Below, piece by piece: positions 52,527 through 59,907 of a stretch of DNA of 64,000 nucleotides. Location of the stretch: the NCBI GenBank assembly GCA_038323265.1, contig JBBQGT010000002.1:4075-68074 (forward strand). Reading direction: 5' to 3'. Made by a program: the position numbers and the translations under genes. Under the pieces are notes generated by a model. The model did no database searches and had not been told where the DNA came from. It saw nothing but the letters and a program-made list of their open reading frames with translations. Positions within the stretch are counted from its first letter, which is position 1, and every line of letters begins with the position of its first letter. Source of the DNA: PNKC01 sp038323265 (lineage in GTDB: Bacteria; Chloroflexota; Dehalococcoidia; Tepidiformales; Tepidiformaceae).

Positions 52527-53104
52527 TCCCGCTTCTGAACCAAGAAAAACGAGCCACCCGCGCCCAGTGCAAACATCGCCACGCCCACGGCCACCAACAG
52601 CACCCAGGACGTGCCCCCGCCCGAACCCGTGCTTGCCGTGGCAGCGGGCACGTCGCTGCCCGAGACTGGCGTAGCCACGCCCAACACGTCCTCGCGGACC
52701 GCCTCTTTGCCCGCCGATGGTGTGCCCGCGGGGTCGATCTTGAACGAGCAATTGCCGCTCGCCGGGTCGCCATCGTCCGCGCTCACTGTCCGCCACCTGA
52801 CCGTGTACGTCCCAGGCGGTAGGCCGGCGGGGAGCGAGACGCTGAGCTTTTTGCGATCCGCATCGTCAATCGCTGCTGGCTGCTTCGTCACTGTGGCGCC
52901 GGTACTGTCCTGCACAACGATGTCGTTGCTGCCGGCAGTCCTCGCCATCTCCTGACTCATCACGATCACGATTGCGGCCGGGGAGGTGGTCAACACGGCG
53001 TCCTGCCCGGGCTTCACGTTCGCGGGCTCTGCGTGGGCCCATGCAAGGCTCACGGCTGCAAGGCTCAGCCAGGCCGCGAAACCGGCTGCAAACATTTTCA
53101 GCAT
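52523..53104 (-). CDS. CopC-domain protein with C-terminal membrane anchor
   Basis: 193 residues: signal peptide ending WAHA, with a mature N-terminal His as in CopC copper sites (HAEPANVKPGQ). A CopC beta-barrel follows (AIVIVMSQEMARTAGSNDI; YTVRWRTVSADDGDP), then a Ser/Gly linker and one membrane helix near the C-terminus (SWVLLVAVGVAMFALGAGGSF). Overlaps the CopC-CopD gene by 4 bases. Start is uncertain: ATG 53104 gives a normal signal peptide but no strong Shine-Dalgarno. Confidence 0.8.
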   Translation of the reverse strand: MLKMFAAGFAAWLSLAAVSLAWAHAEPANVKPGQDAVLTTSPAAIVIVMSQEMARTAGSNDIVVQDSTGATVTKQPAAIDDADRKKLSVSLPAGLPPGTYTVRWRTVSADDGDPASGNCSFKIDPAGTPSAGKEAVREDVLGVATPVSGSDVPAATASTGSGGGTSWVLLVAVGVAMFALGAGGSFFLVQKRE

Positions 53105-53230
53105 CTGCCACAGTCTCACAACAGGAGTAGCGCCAAGCAAGGCGCGGGAAGCGCGGGCGAGGCCCAGGGTTAGGGTTTGGGAAGAAGGCGCCATCGCCCG
53201 CATCTTGCCGCTCGCCAGACGGAACCTGAT

Positions 53231-53275
53231 TTCGGCGTGCTACGCCGAAGGGGCACTGTCTCTCAGCGCCCCTTC
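53231..53275. terminator. two overlapping hairpins after the luciferase-like gene
   Basis: TTCGGCGT-GCT-ACGCCGAA (53231-53249) and GAAGGGGC ... GCCCCTTC (53247-53275) share three bases, so they cannot form together. They follow the luciferase-like gene and precede copC. Neither has a T run. Confidence 0.4.
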
Positions 53276-53298
53276 GCGCGTTTCGAACTACGAGCGGG

Positions 53299-54528
53299 CT
53301 ACAGCGGCGACCCGCCGACAGCCGCAGTCTCCGGTGTCAGGCCCTGCTCCTTAAGCTTACTGGCGGGCGTCTGGTTAGACGGACGGTTGAACTTCGCGGT
53401 GTCCATCTCTTCCAAGACGATTTCGCCCGAAACTACCTTGCGCTTCCACGCCTGGTGCTGATCCTCGCGGTCGTGGAACTCGGGCATCACGTCGCGGGCG
53501 AAAAGTTCGAGGCTGGAGCAGATGTCTTCATGCGTGTTGTTGCCCGCCTGGTTGAGCAAGATCACCTGGTCCACGTTGGACTCTTCGAACTTGCGCAGGC
53601 GCTTCCGAATCGTCTCAGGTGAGCCGATGAGGGCGCTGGTGCTGGCCCCGGCGGCCATCCCCTTGTCCGTCTTCTTCCAGGCCTGGAACTCCTCCCAGAG
53701 ATTGACGCTGTTCGGCGCGACGGGGCCGTGCGAGTTGTAGAACTGGAGGGTGAACTGGAAGAACGTCCAGCCATCCGCCTTGGCGCGCGCCTCCTCGTCG
53801 GTTGGGGCGCACATGAAGCCGCTGACGATGGCGATCGCCGGGTTGGCCTGGTATTCGGCCAGCTTCTCTAGGTGCTTGGTGTAGGCGTTGTAGTAGGCGT
53901 TCACCCAGGCATGCGCTGCCTCGGCACTAACGAACTGAAAGCCAAGCGCACCTATACCGCGGCGACCCGCCATCTCAATGGTTTCGAGCTGCGAGCAAGC
54001 GACCCAGAGCGGCGGGTGCGGCTTCTGAAGCGGCTTCGGCAACACGTTTCGCAGCGGGAAATCGAAATACTCGCCGTGGTATTCCACGCCCTCCGAGCCG
54101 AACATCGGCATGATCGCCCGGACTGCATCCTCCCAAACGGCCCGCTTGTCGCGGAAGCGCCGTTCGAAGGGGTGAAGCTCGGTCACGCTCGAACCTTCGC
54201 CCAGGCCGAATTCAACGCGGCCGTTGCTGACGAGGTCGAGCATCGAGACGCGCTCGGCGACGCGCGCGGGGTGGTTCGTAGGGAGTTGAATGATGCCGTG
54301 GCCGATGCGGATGTTCTTCGTCCGCTGACTGGCCGCCGCGAGGAACACTTCCGGCGCCGAGGAATGCGAATACTCCTCGAGGAAGTGGTGTTCCACTTCC
54401 CACGCATAGTCGTAGCCCAGTTTGTCGGCCAGTTCGACCTGCGTGAGCGCGTTTTGCACCAGTTCGTATTCGCTTCGTTCGTGCCATGGCCGCGGCAACT
54501 GCAGTTCGTAGAACACTCCGAATTTCAT
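53299..54528 (-). CDS. luciferase-like (LLM class) flavin-dependent monooxygenase
   Basis: 409 residues of the bacterial luciferase TIM-barrel family: MKFGVFYELQLPRPW, YAWEVEHHFLEEYSH (flavin/substrate region), RIGHGIIQLPTNHPARVAERVSMLD and FGLGEGSSVTE. The enzymes use reduced FMN or F420 to oxidise aldehydes, ketones, alkanes or aromatics; the substrate is unknown. GGAGG lies 5 bases before the ATG. It follows the VOC gene after a terminator. Such enzymes are abundant in SAR202-type Chloroflexota. Confidence 0.9.
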   Translation of the reverse strand: MKFGVFYELQLPRPWHERSEYELVQNALTQVELADKLGYDYAWEVEHHFLEEYSHSSAPEVFLAAASQRTKNIRIGHGIIQLPTNHPARVAERVSMLDLVSNGRVEFGLGEGSSVTELHPFERRFRDKRAVWEDAVRAIMPMFGSEGVEYHGEYFDFPLRNVLPKPLQKPHPPLWVACSQLETIEMAGRRGIGALGFQFVSAEAAHAWVNAYYNAYTKHLEKLAEYQANPAIAIVSGFMCAPTDEEARAKADGWTFFQFTLQFYNSHGPVAPNSVNLWEEFQAWKKTDKGMAAGASTSALIGSPETIRKRLRKFEESNVDQVILLNQAGNNTHEDICSSLELFARDVMPEFHDREDQHQAWKRKVVSGEIVLEEMDTAKFNRPSNQTPASKLKEQGLTPETAAVGGSPL

Positions 54529-54578
54529 GAAACCCTCCAGCCTCGAACGAGGCGTGACTCGATTCTACCCACAAACAG

Positions 54579-54606
54579 AAGCGGCGCGTGTTGGCACGCG
54601 CCGCTT
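54579..54606 (-). terminator. terminator after the VOC gene
   Basis: A perfect 12-bp stem (AAGCGGCGCGTG / CACGCGCCGCTT) with a 4-base loop, 21 bases past the VOC stop. The minus-strand tail (CTGTTTGT) is only mildly T-rich. Confidence 0.7.
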
Positions 54607-54627
54607 TGCAGTGTCCGAGCAGACCGC

Positions 54628-55203
54628 TTAGGCGTTCGCGCTAGCCAGCGTCTTTGTCGCGTCGGTCGCTGTGGCTGGCTTGTGCCGCACGTCGGATTCA
54701 TCGAAGACGCGGGTCCACGCTGCGAATTCGAGCAAAATGCCGTCCGGGTCCATGAAGTAGATCGAACGGACGAAGACGCCGGGGTGCATTTCGCGACTGG
54801 CCTGCGAAGGGCTCTCGTCGTGGTTGTACACCTCCGAGGTCTGGATGCCCTTGTCGTGCAGCTTCTGCACATACTCTTCGAAGCGTTCTGGCGAGACATC
54901 GAAGGCGACGTGGTTCATGGAGCCATGGGCGGTGACGATTTCGCCGTCGCCCGGCCAGTGAGCAGCCGAAGAGACCCCCGGCGCGCGCTCCGGGGCATGT
55001 GGGAACCAGAAGAAGGCCAGCGAATCGCCGTTGCCGATATCGAAGAAGAAGTGCTGTCCGTAGTTCCCGGGCAGTTCGATCGTTTTGATCAGCGGCATCC
55101 CCAAGACGCCGCTATAGAAATCCACTGTCCGCTGCATATCCTGGCAAACCAGTGCAAGGTGGTTGATCCCTCGGAGTTCGAACTGGCTATTCTCGCGACG
55201 CAT
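54628..55203 (-). CDS. VOC-family ring-cleavage-dioxygenase-like protein
   Basis: 191 residues with the vicinal oxygen chelate pattern: GINHLALVCQDMQRTVDFYSGVLGM, then MNHVAFDVSPERFEEYV and VFVRSIYFMDPDGILLEFAAW, which supply the His/His/Glu metal ligands. It could be an extradiol dioxygenase, epimerase or lyase; the substrate is not evident. ATG 55203 follows GGGAG by 7 bases. Same strand as the luciferase-like gene but separated by a terminator. Confidence 0.87.
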   Translation of the reverse strand: MRRENSQFELRGINHLALVCQDMQRTVDFYSGVLGMPLIKTIELPGNYGQHFFFDIGNGDSLAFFWFPHAPERAPGVSSAAHWPGDGEIVTAHGSMNHVAFDVSPERFEEYVQKLHDKGIQTSEVYNHDESPSQASREMHPGVFVRSIYFMDPDGILLEFAAWTRVFDESDVRHKPATATDATKTLASANA

Positions 55204-55320
55204 GGTGCTTCTCCCGGAAGTGGATGAAAGCAAGCTTACACCTTGACGCAAGAGTTTTCGCGCCAGCCGTGTTGCGACGAACTCCGTATCATCGCGCTCA
55301 CATCACCCCAGGAGCTCCCT

Positions 55321-55956
55321 ATGCCCCGCCTACGCCAGGTTCCCCGCGCCGAAGCCACGCCCGAAGTCGCCCAAATGTACGCCCGGCTCTTCGGCGACCG
55401 CGACCCGGTGACGTCGCCAGGCACAGCTACTGGCACGCCGGGCAACTGGTGGACAGTGTTCGCGCTGGTGCCCGACATTTTTAACTCGGCGGTCGCGCAG
55501 TTCGGCCTGTTCAACAGCCCAAAGCGGGTGCTTACGGCGTACCAGCGGGAATTGGCGCTGACGCGGGCGGGGTTTGCAGCGGGAAGCCAATTTGTGTTTT
55601 CGCAGCACAGCAAGGCAGCGCGGGCAGCCGGCATACCGGAGGCGAAGCTTGCCGCGATCTCGGCGTGGGCCAGCGCGGAGGAGTTTGACCAGCAAGACCG
55701 CGCCATCCTCGGATACGTCGATGATCTGGTGCTCGCGGACGGACGTGTGCAGGATGCAACCTTCGCCCGCCTCAAGGCGTTCCTCACGGACGAGGCGATT
55801 CTCGAACTGACTTTCGCCGTCTGCACTTACCGCCTGCACGCGACGATGTGCCGCGCGCTTCAACTGGAGTACGACGACGTACCTGAACGCATCGTCGAAA
55901 TCGCCGCGCCAGCGGGAGCTGCAACGGACGTAATGCGCCAGATCAGTCGCGAATAG
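55321..55956 (+). CDS. carboxymuconolactone decarboxylase (AhpD-fold) protein
   Basis: 211 residues of the CMD helical fold. AYQRELALTRAGFAAGSQFVFSQHSKAARAAGI is the core (cited by motif; the usual peroxidase CxxC of AhpD is absent, replaced by SQFVFSQH). So it is not an AhpD-type peroxidase. GGAG lies 6 bases before ATG 55321. Convergent, with a 14-base overlap, with DinB. Substrate unknown. Confidence 0.83.
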   Translation: MPRLRQVPRAEATPEVAQMYARLFGDRDPVTSPGTATGTPGNWWTVFALVPDIFNSAVAQFGLFNSPKRVLTAYQRELALTRAGFAAGSQFVFSQHSKAARAAGIPEAKLAAISAWASAEEFDQQDRAILGYVDDLVLADGRVQDATFARLKAFLTDEAILELTFAVCTYRLHATMCRALQLEYDDVPERIVEIAAPAGAATDVMRQISRE

Positions 55957-56437
55957 TCAGGCTTTTCGGGCCAAACCAGAGGTCGCGCATGAGTTGCGCC
56001 TGGCCGACGTGTTCGCGGAGGTGGCCAGCACCGTGGATGAGGCAACCGACGCCGCTTCGCGTCATGCTCGGGTCGGCTGGTTGCGGCACTTCGGCTGTTA
56101 GGTGCGCTTCCCTGCCGGACTCGAACAGAACGGCCAGTTCGCTGACAACCGCATCGAACTGGGTGCGAAAATCCTCCGCGGCCCCGCCGACCACAGCGAA
56201 CGCAGGCGCACGGTCGTCCCGTCGGTAGTCCTCGATCGGCTTCGTGACACCGGCGCCACAACCGAGCCAAAAACGGGTCGCGCTAATCGAATGGGCGGCT
56301 AACACCGCTAGCGAATTGGTATTCTGCGCCTCCGGGCGCCACTGCAGCGCTTCGTCCGGAAGACCAGCGAGGGCCTCGGCAAACATGTCGAAAGATTCGC
56401 GAGCAACAACAAGGGCAGCCTGGTGAGTGGGAGTCAT
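55943..56437 (-). CDS. DinB-family protein
   Basis: 164 residues forming a four-helix bundle of the DinB/YfiT type. AVLAAHSISATRFWLG and IHGAGHLREHVGQAQLM hold the three histidines expected to bind one metal. Members are thiol-S-transferases or of unknown role, sometimes DNA-damage-linked by name only. TAAGAT lies 7 bases before the ATG with no Shine-Dalgarno. Confidence 0.83.
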   Translation of the reverse strand: MTPTHQAALVVARESFDMFAEALAGLPDEALQWRPEAQNTNSLAVLAAHSISATRFWLGCGAGVTKPIEDYRRDDRAPAFAVVGGAAEDFRTQFDAVVSELAVLFESGREAHLTAEVPQPADPSMTRSGVGCLIHGAGHLREHVGQAQLMRDLWFGPKSLTIRD

Positions 56438-56444
56438 GGCGCCA

Positions 56445-56450
56445 ATCTTA
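56445..56450 (-). promoter_or_regulatory. -10 hexamer of dinB-like gene, leaderless type
   Basis: TAAGAT on the minus strand ends 7 bases before the ATG at 56437. Confidence 0.4.
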
Positions 56451-56490
56451 GCGGACGCGGGCGGCCCTCATTCTGAGGTCGGCCCTGTCG

Positions 56491-57750
56491 CTATGCGGCG
56501 TTGGCCGCTGCCACAGCCTTGGCGGCGGCCTCAGCCAATCCGGTTGCGCGGATGAGCGGAAGTCCCGACTCGTTGACCAGTTTTTCGCCCTCCGCAAGGT
56601 TGGTGCCGACGAGCCGCATTACCACTGGGACATCGATCTTCATCTGCCGATGGGCATCGATGACGCCTTGGGCGATGATATCCACGCGCGCCATCCCTCC
56701 GAAGATGTTCACGAGAATCGCCTTCACCGAGGGGTCCTTGAGGATGACCTGGAGCGCACTTACGACTCGCTGCGGGTCGTTCACGGTACCAATATCGAGG
56801 AAGTTCGCTGGCTCGCCGCCCGCCAGCTTAATGGTGTCCATTGTCGCCATCGCAAGGCCGGCGCCGTTCACCACGCAGCCGATGTTGCCATCGAGCTTTA
56901 TGAAGTTGGCAACGCCCAACTCCTGGGCCAGCACTTCTAGCGGGTCTTCCTCGTCCTTGTCGCGCAGCGCCTCGAGGTCCTTGTGGCGGAAGAGGGCGTT
57001 GTCATCGATCGTCACCTTGCCGTCCAGGGCGATCACCTTGCCATCCTCGGTGACGACGAGCGGGTTCACTTCCACGAGGCTCGTGTCGCTCTTCACGGCG
57101 GCGTTGTAGAGCCCTTCGGCGAGCTTCACAAACTGCGCTGTCTGATCGTCCTTTAAGCCCAGCTTGGCCGCCAGTTCGCGGCCGATATAGGGCTGGAAGC
57201 CGGCGGTGGGGTTCACCGGGACGCGCAGGATTGCCTCAGGGGTGTTGTGCGCGACCGATTCGATCTCCTGACCGCCTTCGGTGGAGGCCATGATCACCGG
57301 GCAGCCCTGCGCCCCGTCAATGATGATCGCAAGGTAGTACTCCTTGGCCACCGCGGACTGCTCTTCGACGAGCACGTTCTTCACGGGTTTCCCTTCGGGA
57401 CCCGTCTGAATGGAGACCAGGTGCTTGCCGAGGATGTTCCCCGCCTCCTGCTCCGCCTCGGCCGGGCTGTTCGCCAGGCGCACACCGCCTACGCGGTCGC
57501 CCTTCACCTGGCCAGCGTTGTTGGCGGCGTCTCTGGTGAGCTTCTCGAACATTGCGGCCGTCTCGGCGGCGCCGACGAGGCGACCCTTGCCGCGCCCCCC
57601 AGCGTGGATCTGGGCCTTCACAACAACCTTGCCGCCGAGTTCCTCGGCGATCGCACGTGCTTCCGCCGGCGTGGACGCCACACGTCCGCGAGGCACGGCA
57701 ACACCGTACTTCGCGAAGAGTTTCTTGGCCTGGTATTCGTGAAGTTTCAT
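56491..57750 (-). CDS. sucC: succinate-CoA ligase (ADP-forming) beta subunit
   Basis: Beta subunit of succinyl-CoA synthetase (TCA cycle, substrate-level ATP). 419 residues: MKLHEYQAKKLFAKYGVAVPRG, an ATP-grasp domain, NPLVVTEDGKVIALDGKV, GCVVNGAGLAMATMDTIKL, NFLDIGTVND and ILVNIFGGMARVDIIAQG. ATG 57750 gives the standard start with GGAG upstream. The usual partner sucD is not adjacent on either side, which is uncommon. Confidence 0.95.
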   Translation of the reverse strand: MKLHEYQAKKLFAKYGVAVPRGRVASTPAEARAIAEELGGKVVVKAQIHAGGRGKGRLVGAAETAAMFEKLTRDAANNAGQVKGDRVGGVRLANSPAEAEQEAGNILGKHLVSIQTGPEGKPVKNVLVEEQSAVAKEYYLAIIIDGAQGCPVIMASTEGGQEIESVAHNTPEAILRVPVNPTAGFQPYIGRELAAKLGLKDDQTAQFVKLAEGLYNAAVKSDTSLVEVNPLVVTEDGKVIALDGKVTIDDNALFRHKDLEALRDKDEEDPLEVLAQELGVANFIKLDGNIGCVVNGAGLAMATMDTIKLAGGEPANFLDIGTVNDPQRVVSALQVILKDPSVKAILVNIFGGMARVDIIAQGVIDAHRQMKIDVPVVMRLVGTNLAEGEKLVNESGLPLIRATGLAEAAAKAVAAANAA

Positions 57751-57901
57751 ATCTGTCTCCGAAGGAAAAGTGCTTCGGGAGCGTACAACTCGCGGCCGGT
57801 AGCGGGTAGCAACAGAGGCATTCGTCAGAATGTGATGCTCTTCATAGCGGAGTAGCGCAGCGTAGTGAACGATCAGCCCAACACACCGAAAGGAATTGAA
57901 G

Positions 57902-58060
57902 ATGGAAGCTCCAGTCACGGAAAACAACGACCACAGGCAGGATGAAGCGGGCCGCGCCATCGATCTCGGAGAACTCGCCTACCGCATCCGCTGGCGTCGC
58001 TACATTCTCGGTCGCGCCGCCTCCAATCACTATCTCGAGAGCCCCAGCTACCTGGACTAA
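57902..58060 (+). CDS. short protein, unknown (52 residues)
   Basis: ATG 57902 to TAA 58058-58060. AAAGGA ends 7 bases before the ATG. The peptide MEAPVTENNDHRQDEAGRAI continues into a helical basic stretch (LAYRIRWRRYILGR) and ends SPSYLD. Codon use looks like that of neighbours. It lies between sucC and tRNA-Ser, and no family is recognised. Confidence 0.5.
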   Translation: MEAPVTENNDHRQDEAGRAIDLGELAYRIRWRRYILGRAASNHYLESPSYLD

Positions 58061-58086
58061 TGCGGAGACGCGCTCGCGTGGACGGT

Positions 58087-58174
58087 TGGCGGAGAGGGGG
58101 AGATTCGAACTCCCGGTGACTTGCGCCACGGCTGTTTTCAAGACAGCTGCATTAAACCACTCTGCCACCTCTCC
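58087..58174 (-). tRNA. tRNA-Ser (anticodon TGA)
   Basis: 88 bases including encoded CCA. Acceptor stem GGAGAGG/CCTCTCC, anticodon stem-loop with TGA in CTTGAAA, a long variable arm as in serine tRNAs, and T-loop TTCGAAT. Reads TCA and probably other TCN codons. Confidence 0.95.
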
Positions 58175-58181
58175 ACTGGCG

Positions 58182-58211
58182 ATTCTCATGCCCAGCGGCC
58201 AGTCAAGACAA
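58182..58211 (-). promoter_or_regulatory. promoter of tRNA-Ser
   Basis: TTGTCT (58206-58211) and GAGAAT (58182-58187) on the minus strand with an 18-base spacer, 7 bases before the tRNA 5-prime end. Confidence 0.45.
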
Positions 58212-58259
58212 GCCTGCCCGACGCTTGGACGCGGACGGCAGCGATGCGAGACTGCGGCC

Positions 58260-58811
58260 ATGCGCTCTCGTTCGGCCCTGCTCGGTTTTGCCCTCGCGAC
58301 CGCTCAACTGGCGGCAGCCTGCTCGGGACGCGATAGCAACGACCCAACCCGGACCTCGCCGGGAGCCGATGCACCCACCCTGGCGGCGGGCGAAACCGTT
58401 CCGTGGGTAGACATTCCAGCACCGCTCTCTTCGGCGGAGCAACCACCGATCCCGGAGTTGGGCGTCATCCTGGCGGCACCGGCGACAGTCCGTGCCGGCG
58501 ATGAATTGCGCTACGAAGTGACCTTTCGCAATGCGGGCGCAAAGACGTTTGCGTGGACGGGGGCGTGCCCGGTGTTCCTCGCGACTCTGCAAACGCCACC
58601 GCCCGAACCGAAGAACGTCACCGGCAACCACCAGCAGCTGAACTGCGGGCGCGCACGCGACCTCGGGCCGGGGGAGCAAGTGACTTTCGAGATGCGTCTT
58701 TCAGTTCCCAAGGAAGTGCCTGCCGGCCAATGGATCCTGACGTGGTCGTTCACGAAGCCGGGAAGTGCCGCTTCACCGCCGGCCAAAGCGAACCTGACCA
58801 TCGAACGCTGA
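58260..58811 (+). CDS. predicted lipoprotein with beta-sandwich domain
   Basis: 183 residues. The N-terminus MRSRSALLGFALATAQLAAAC is a signal peptide with Cys21 in a loose lipobox. A low-complexity linker and a beta-sandwich of the BsuPI/intracellular-inhibitor type follow (ELRYEVTFRNAGAKTFAWTG; GEQVTFEMRLSVPKEVP; GQWILTWSFT). ATG 58260 is the only start after the divergent tRNA region. Role unknown. Confidence 0.7.
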   Translation: MRSRSALLGFALATAQLAAACSGRDSNDPTRTSPGADAPTLAAGETVPWVDIPAPLSSAEQPPIPELGVILAAPATVRAGDELRYEVTFRNAGAKTFAWTGACPVFLATLQTPPPEPKNVTGNHQQLNCGRARDLGPGEQVTFEMRLSVPKEVPAGQWILTWSFTKPGSAASPPAKANLTIER

Positions 58812-58830
58812 CGGCGGAGCTTGCCAACGC

Positions 58831-58857
58831 TTAGCACTCTTGACACGTGAGTGCTAG
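58831..58857. promoter_or_regulatory. CIRCE operator (HrcA site)
   Basis: TTAGCACTC-N9-GAGTGCTAG. The left arm matches the CIRCE consensus fully and the right arm in 8 of 9 positions, with the exact 9-base spacer. HrcA binds CIRCE to repress heat-shock genes. Here it lies before the FmdB-type zinc ribbon gene, and TTGACA falls in the spacer and right arm. Confidence 0.85.
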
Positions 58858-58869
58858 CCTGAACAAGAT
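58840..58869 (+). promoter_or_regulatory. promoter of the zinc-ribbon gene within CIRCE
   Basis: TTGACA (58840-58845) is followed after 18 bases by CAAGAT (58864-58869). The -35 lies inside the CIRCE site, so HrcA binding would block it. The -10 is weak. Confidence 0.5.
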
Positions 58870-58910
58870 CAGATCAGGCTCGGCGCTTGCCGTCCGGCCC
58901 GAGGTACCAA

Positions 58911-59252
58911 TTGCCCACGTACGAATACCACTGCCCCAAATGCAAGTCTTCCTATGACTTGCGCCAGGGGTTCGACGCGGAAACCACGCACCCCTGCGAG
59001 AATTGCGGCAAGGGCATCGCGAAGCGCGTCCTCCACGCTCCGAAGGTCTTTTTCAAGGGCAGCGGTTTTTATGTAACGGACAGCAAGAGCAAGAGCACGG
59101 CGGCTGTAACTGACTCGTCGCCTTCGACCTCGGAACCCACCTCGAGCAGCGAGGACTCCGCGCCAAAGCCGGAATCGAAGCCTGCGAGCAAGCCAGAGAA
59201 AGCAGCGGCCCCCGCTAAGAGCGAGGCGAAATCGGACTCCGCAGCTTCCTGA
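58911..59252 (+). CDS. FmdB-type zinc ribbon protein with disordered tail
   Basis: 113 residues. Starting at TTG 58911 gives MPTYEYHCPKC, the standard FmdB start, with GAGGT 5 bases ahead. Cys pairs CPKC and CENC make a zinc ribbon, followed by RVLHAPKVFFKGSGFYVTD. The last 60 residues are Ser/Thr/Pro/Lys-rich and disordered. The family's function is unclear (putative regulatory or protein-binding). It has a CIRCE operator, suggesting heat-shock control. Confidence 0.88.
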   Translation: MPTYEYHCPKCKSSYDLRQGFDAETTHPCENCGKGIAKRVLHAPKVFFKGSGFYVTDSKSKSTAAVTDSSPSTSEPTSSSEDSAPKPESKPASKPEKAAAPAKSEAKSDSAAS

Positions 59253-59298
59253 CACCGGAGCGTATTGCTGGCACGTATCGCCCACCAATCGTGCTCTC

Positions 59299-59304
59299 TA
59301 TACT
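59299..59304 (+). promoter_or_regulatory. -10 hexamer of the TetR pair, leaderless type
   Basis: TATACT ends 6 bases before ATG 59311; no Shine-Dalgarno is present. Confidence 0.5.
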
Positions 59305-59310
59305 CCGCCG

Positions 59311-59907
59311 ATGGCTCGTCACGCCCAGGCCAAACGCGACGGAACGTTGGAAACCCGCGAGCGTATCCTTGCGGCCGCGCGTGAACTCTTCGCGCGCCAC
59401 GGCTACCGCGGCACCACGGTGCGCATGATTGCTGACCGCGCCCGCCTCACGGATCCCGCGGTTTACTACTATTTTCCGACCAAACGCGATCTGTACGACG
59501 TCCTGCTGGTCGAACCGCTGGTCGAGACGGTGCTTCCGATTGATAGTGAGTTTGGCTCAGCGCTCGACATCCTGGTGGACCTCTTCGTCGGATACTCAGC
59601 CAGCGGCGACCTGGCGCGGCTCTTGTTTCGGGAGCAGCTTGGCGGATCGCCAACTGCGGTCGAATTTCGCCGGAGCTGGGACTCCAGGTACCGGAACCTC
59701 ATCGGGCCATTCTTCCGCCGTTACTACGGAGAAGCGGCGGGGCAGTTGGAAGACATCGTCTCTTTGATGCTCAGCGGTCTTTTTTGGGATTCGATCCTGC
59801 GCTACGGCGACAACTTCGAAACCGTTGTCCGCGAAACCGCATTCCAGCATCGCTTACGCTCGATGCTCCAGGCTGTCCTTCCCGAAATGGGTTGCCGCCC
59901 GCTGTGA
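59311..59907 (+). CDS. TetR-family regulator A
   Basis: 198 residues. The helix-turn-helix is at the N-terminus (ETRERILAAARELFARHGYRGTTVRMIADRA, then LTDPAVYYYFPTKRDLYDVLL). The C-terminal ligand domain is helical and not assigned. It is likely a repressor of nearby or fatty-acid-type genes; no target site was identified. Its stop overlaps the second TetR start (GTGA). Confidence 0.93.
   Translation: MARHAQAKRDGTLETRERILAAARELFARHGYRGTTVRMIADRARLTDPAVYYYFPTKRDLYDVLLVEPLVETVLPIDSEFGSALDILVDLFVGYSASGDLARLLFREQLGGSPTAVEFRRSWDSRYRNLIGPFFRRYYGEAAGQLEDIVSLMLSGLFWDSILRYGDNFETVVRETAFQHRLRSMLQAVLPEMGCRPL

Noticed and set aside
52527..52796. Upstream extension of the CopC-CopD frame
   Set aside because: It overlaps the preceding CopC gene in another frame; the signal peptide starts at 52526.
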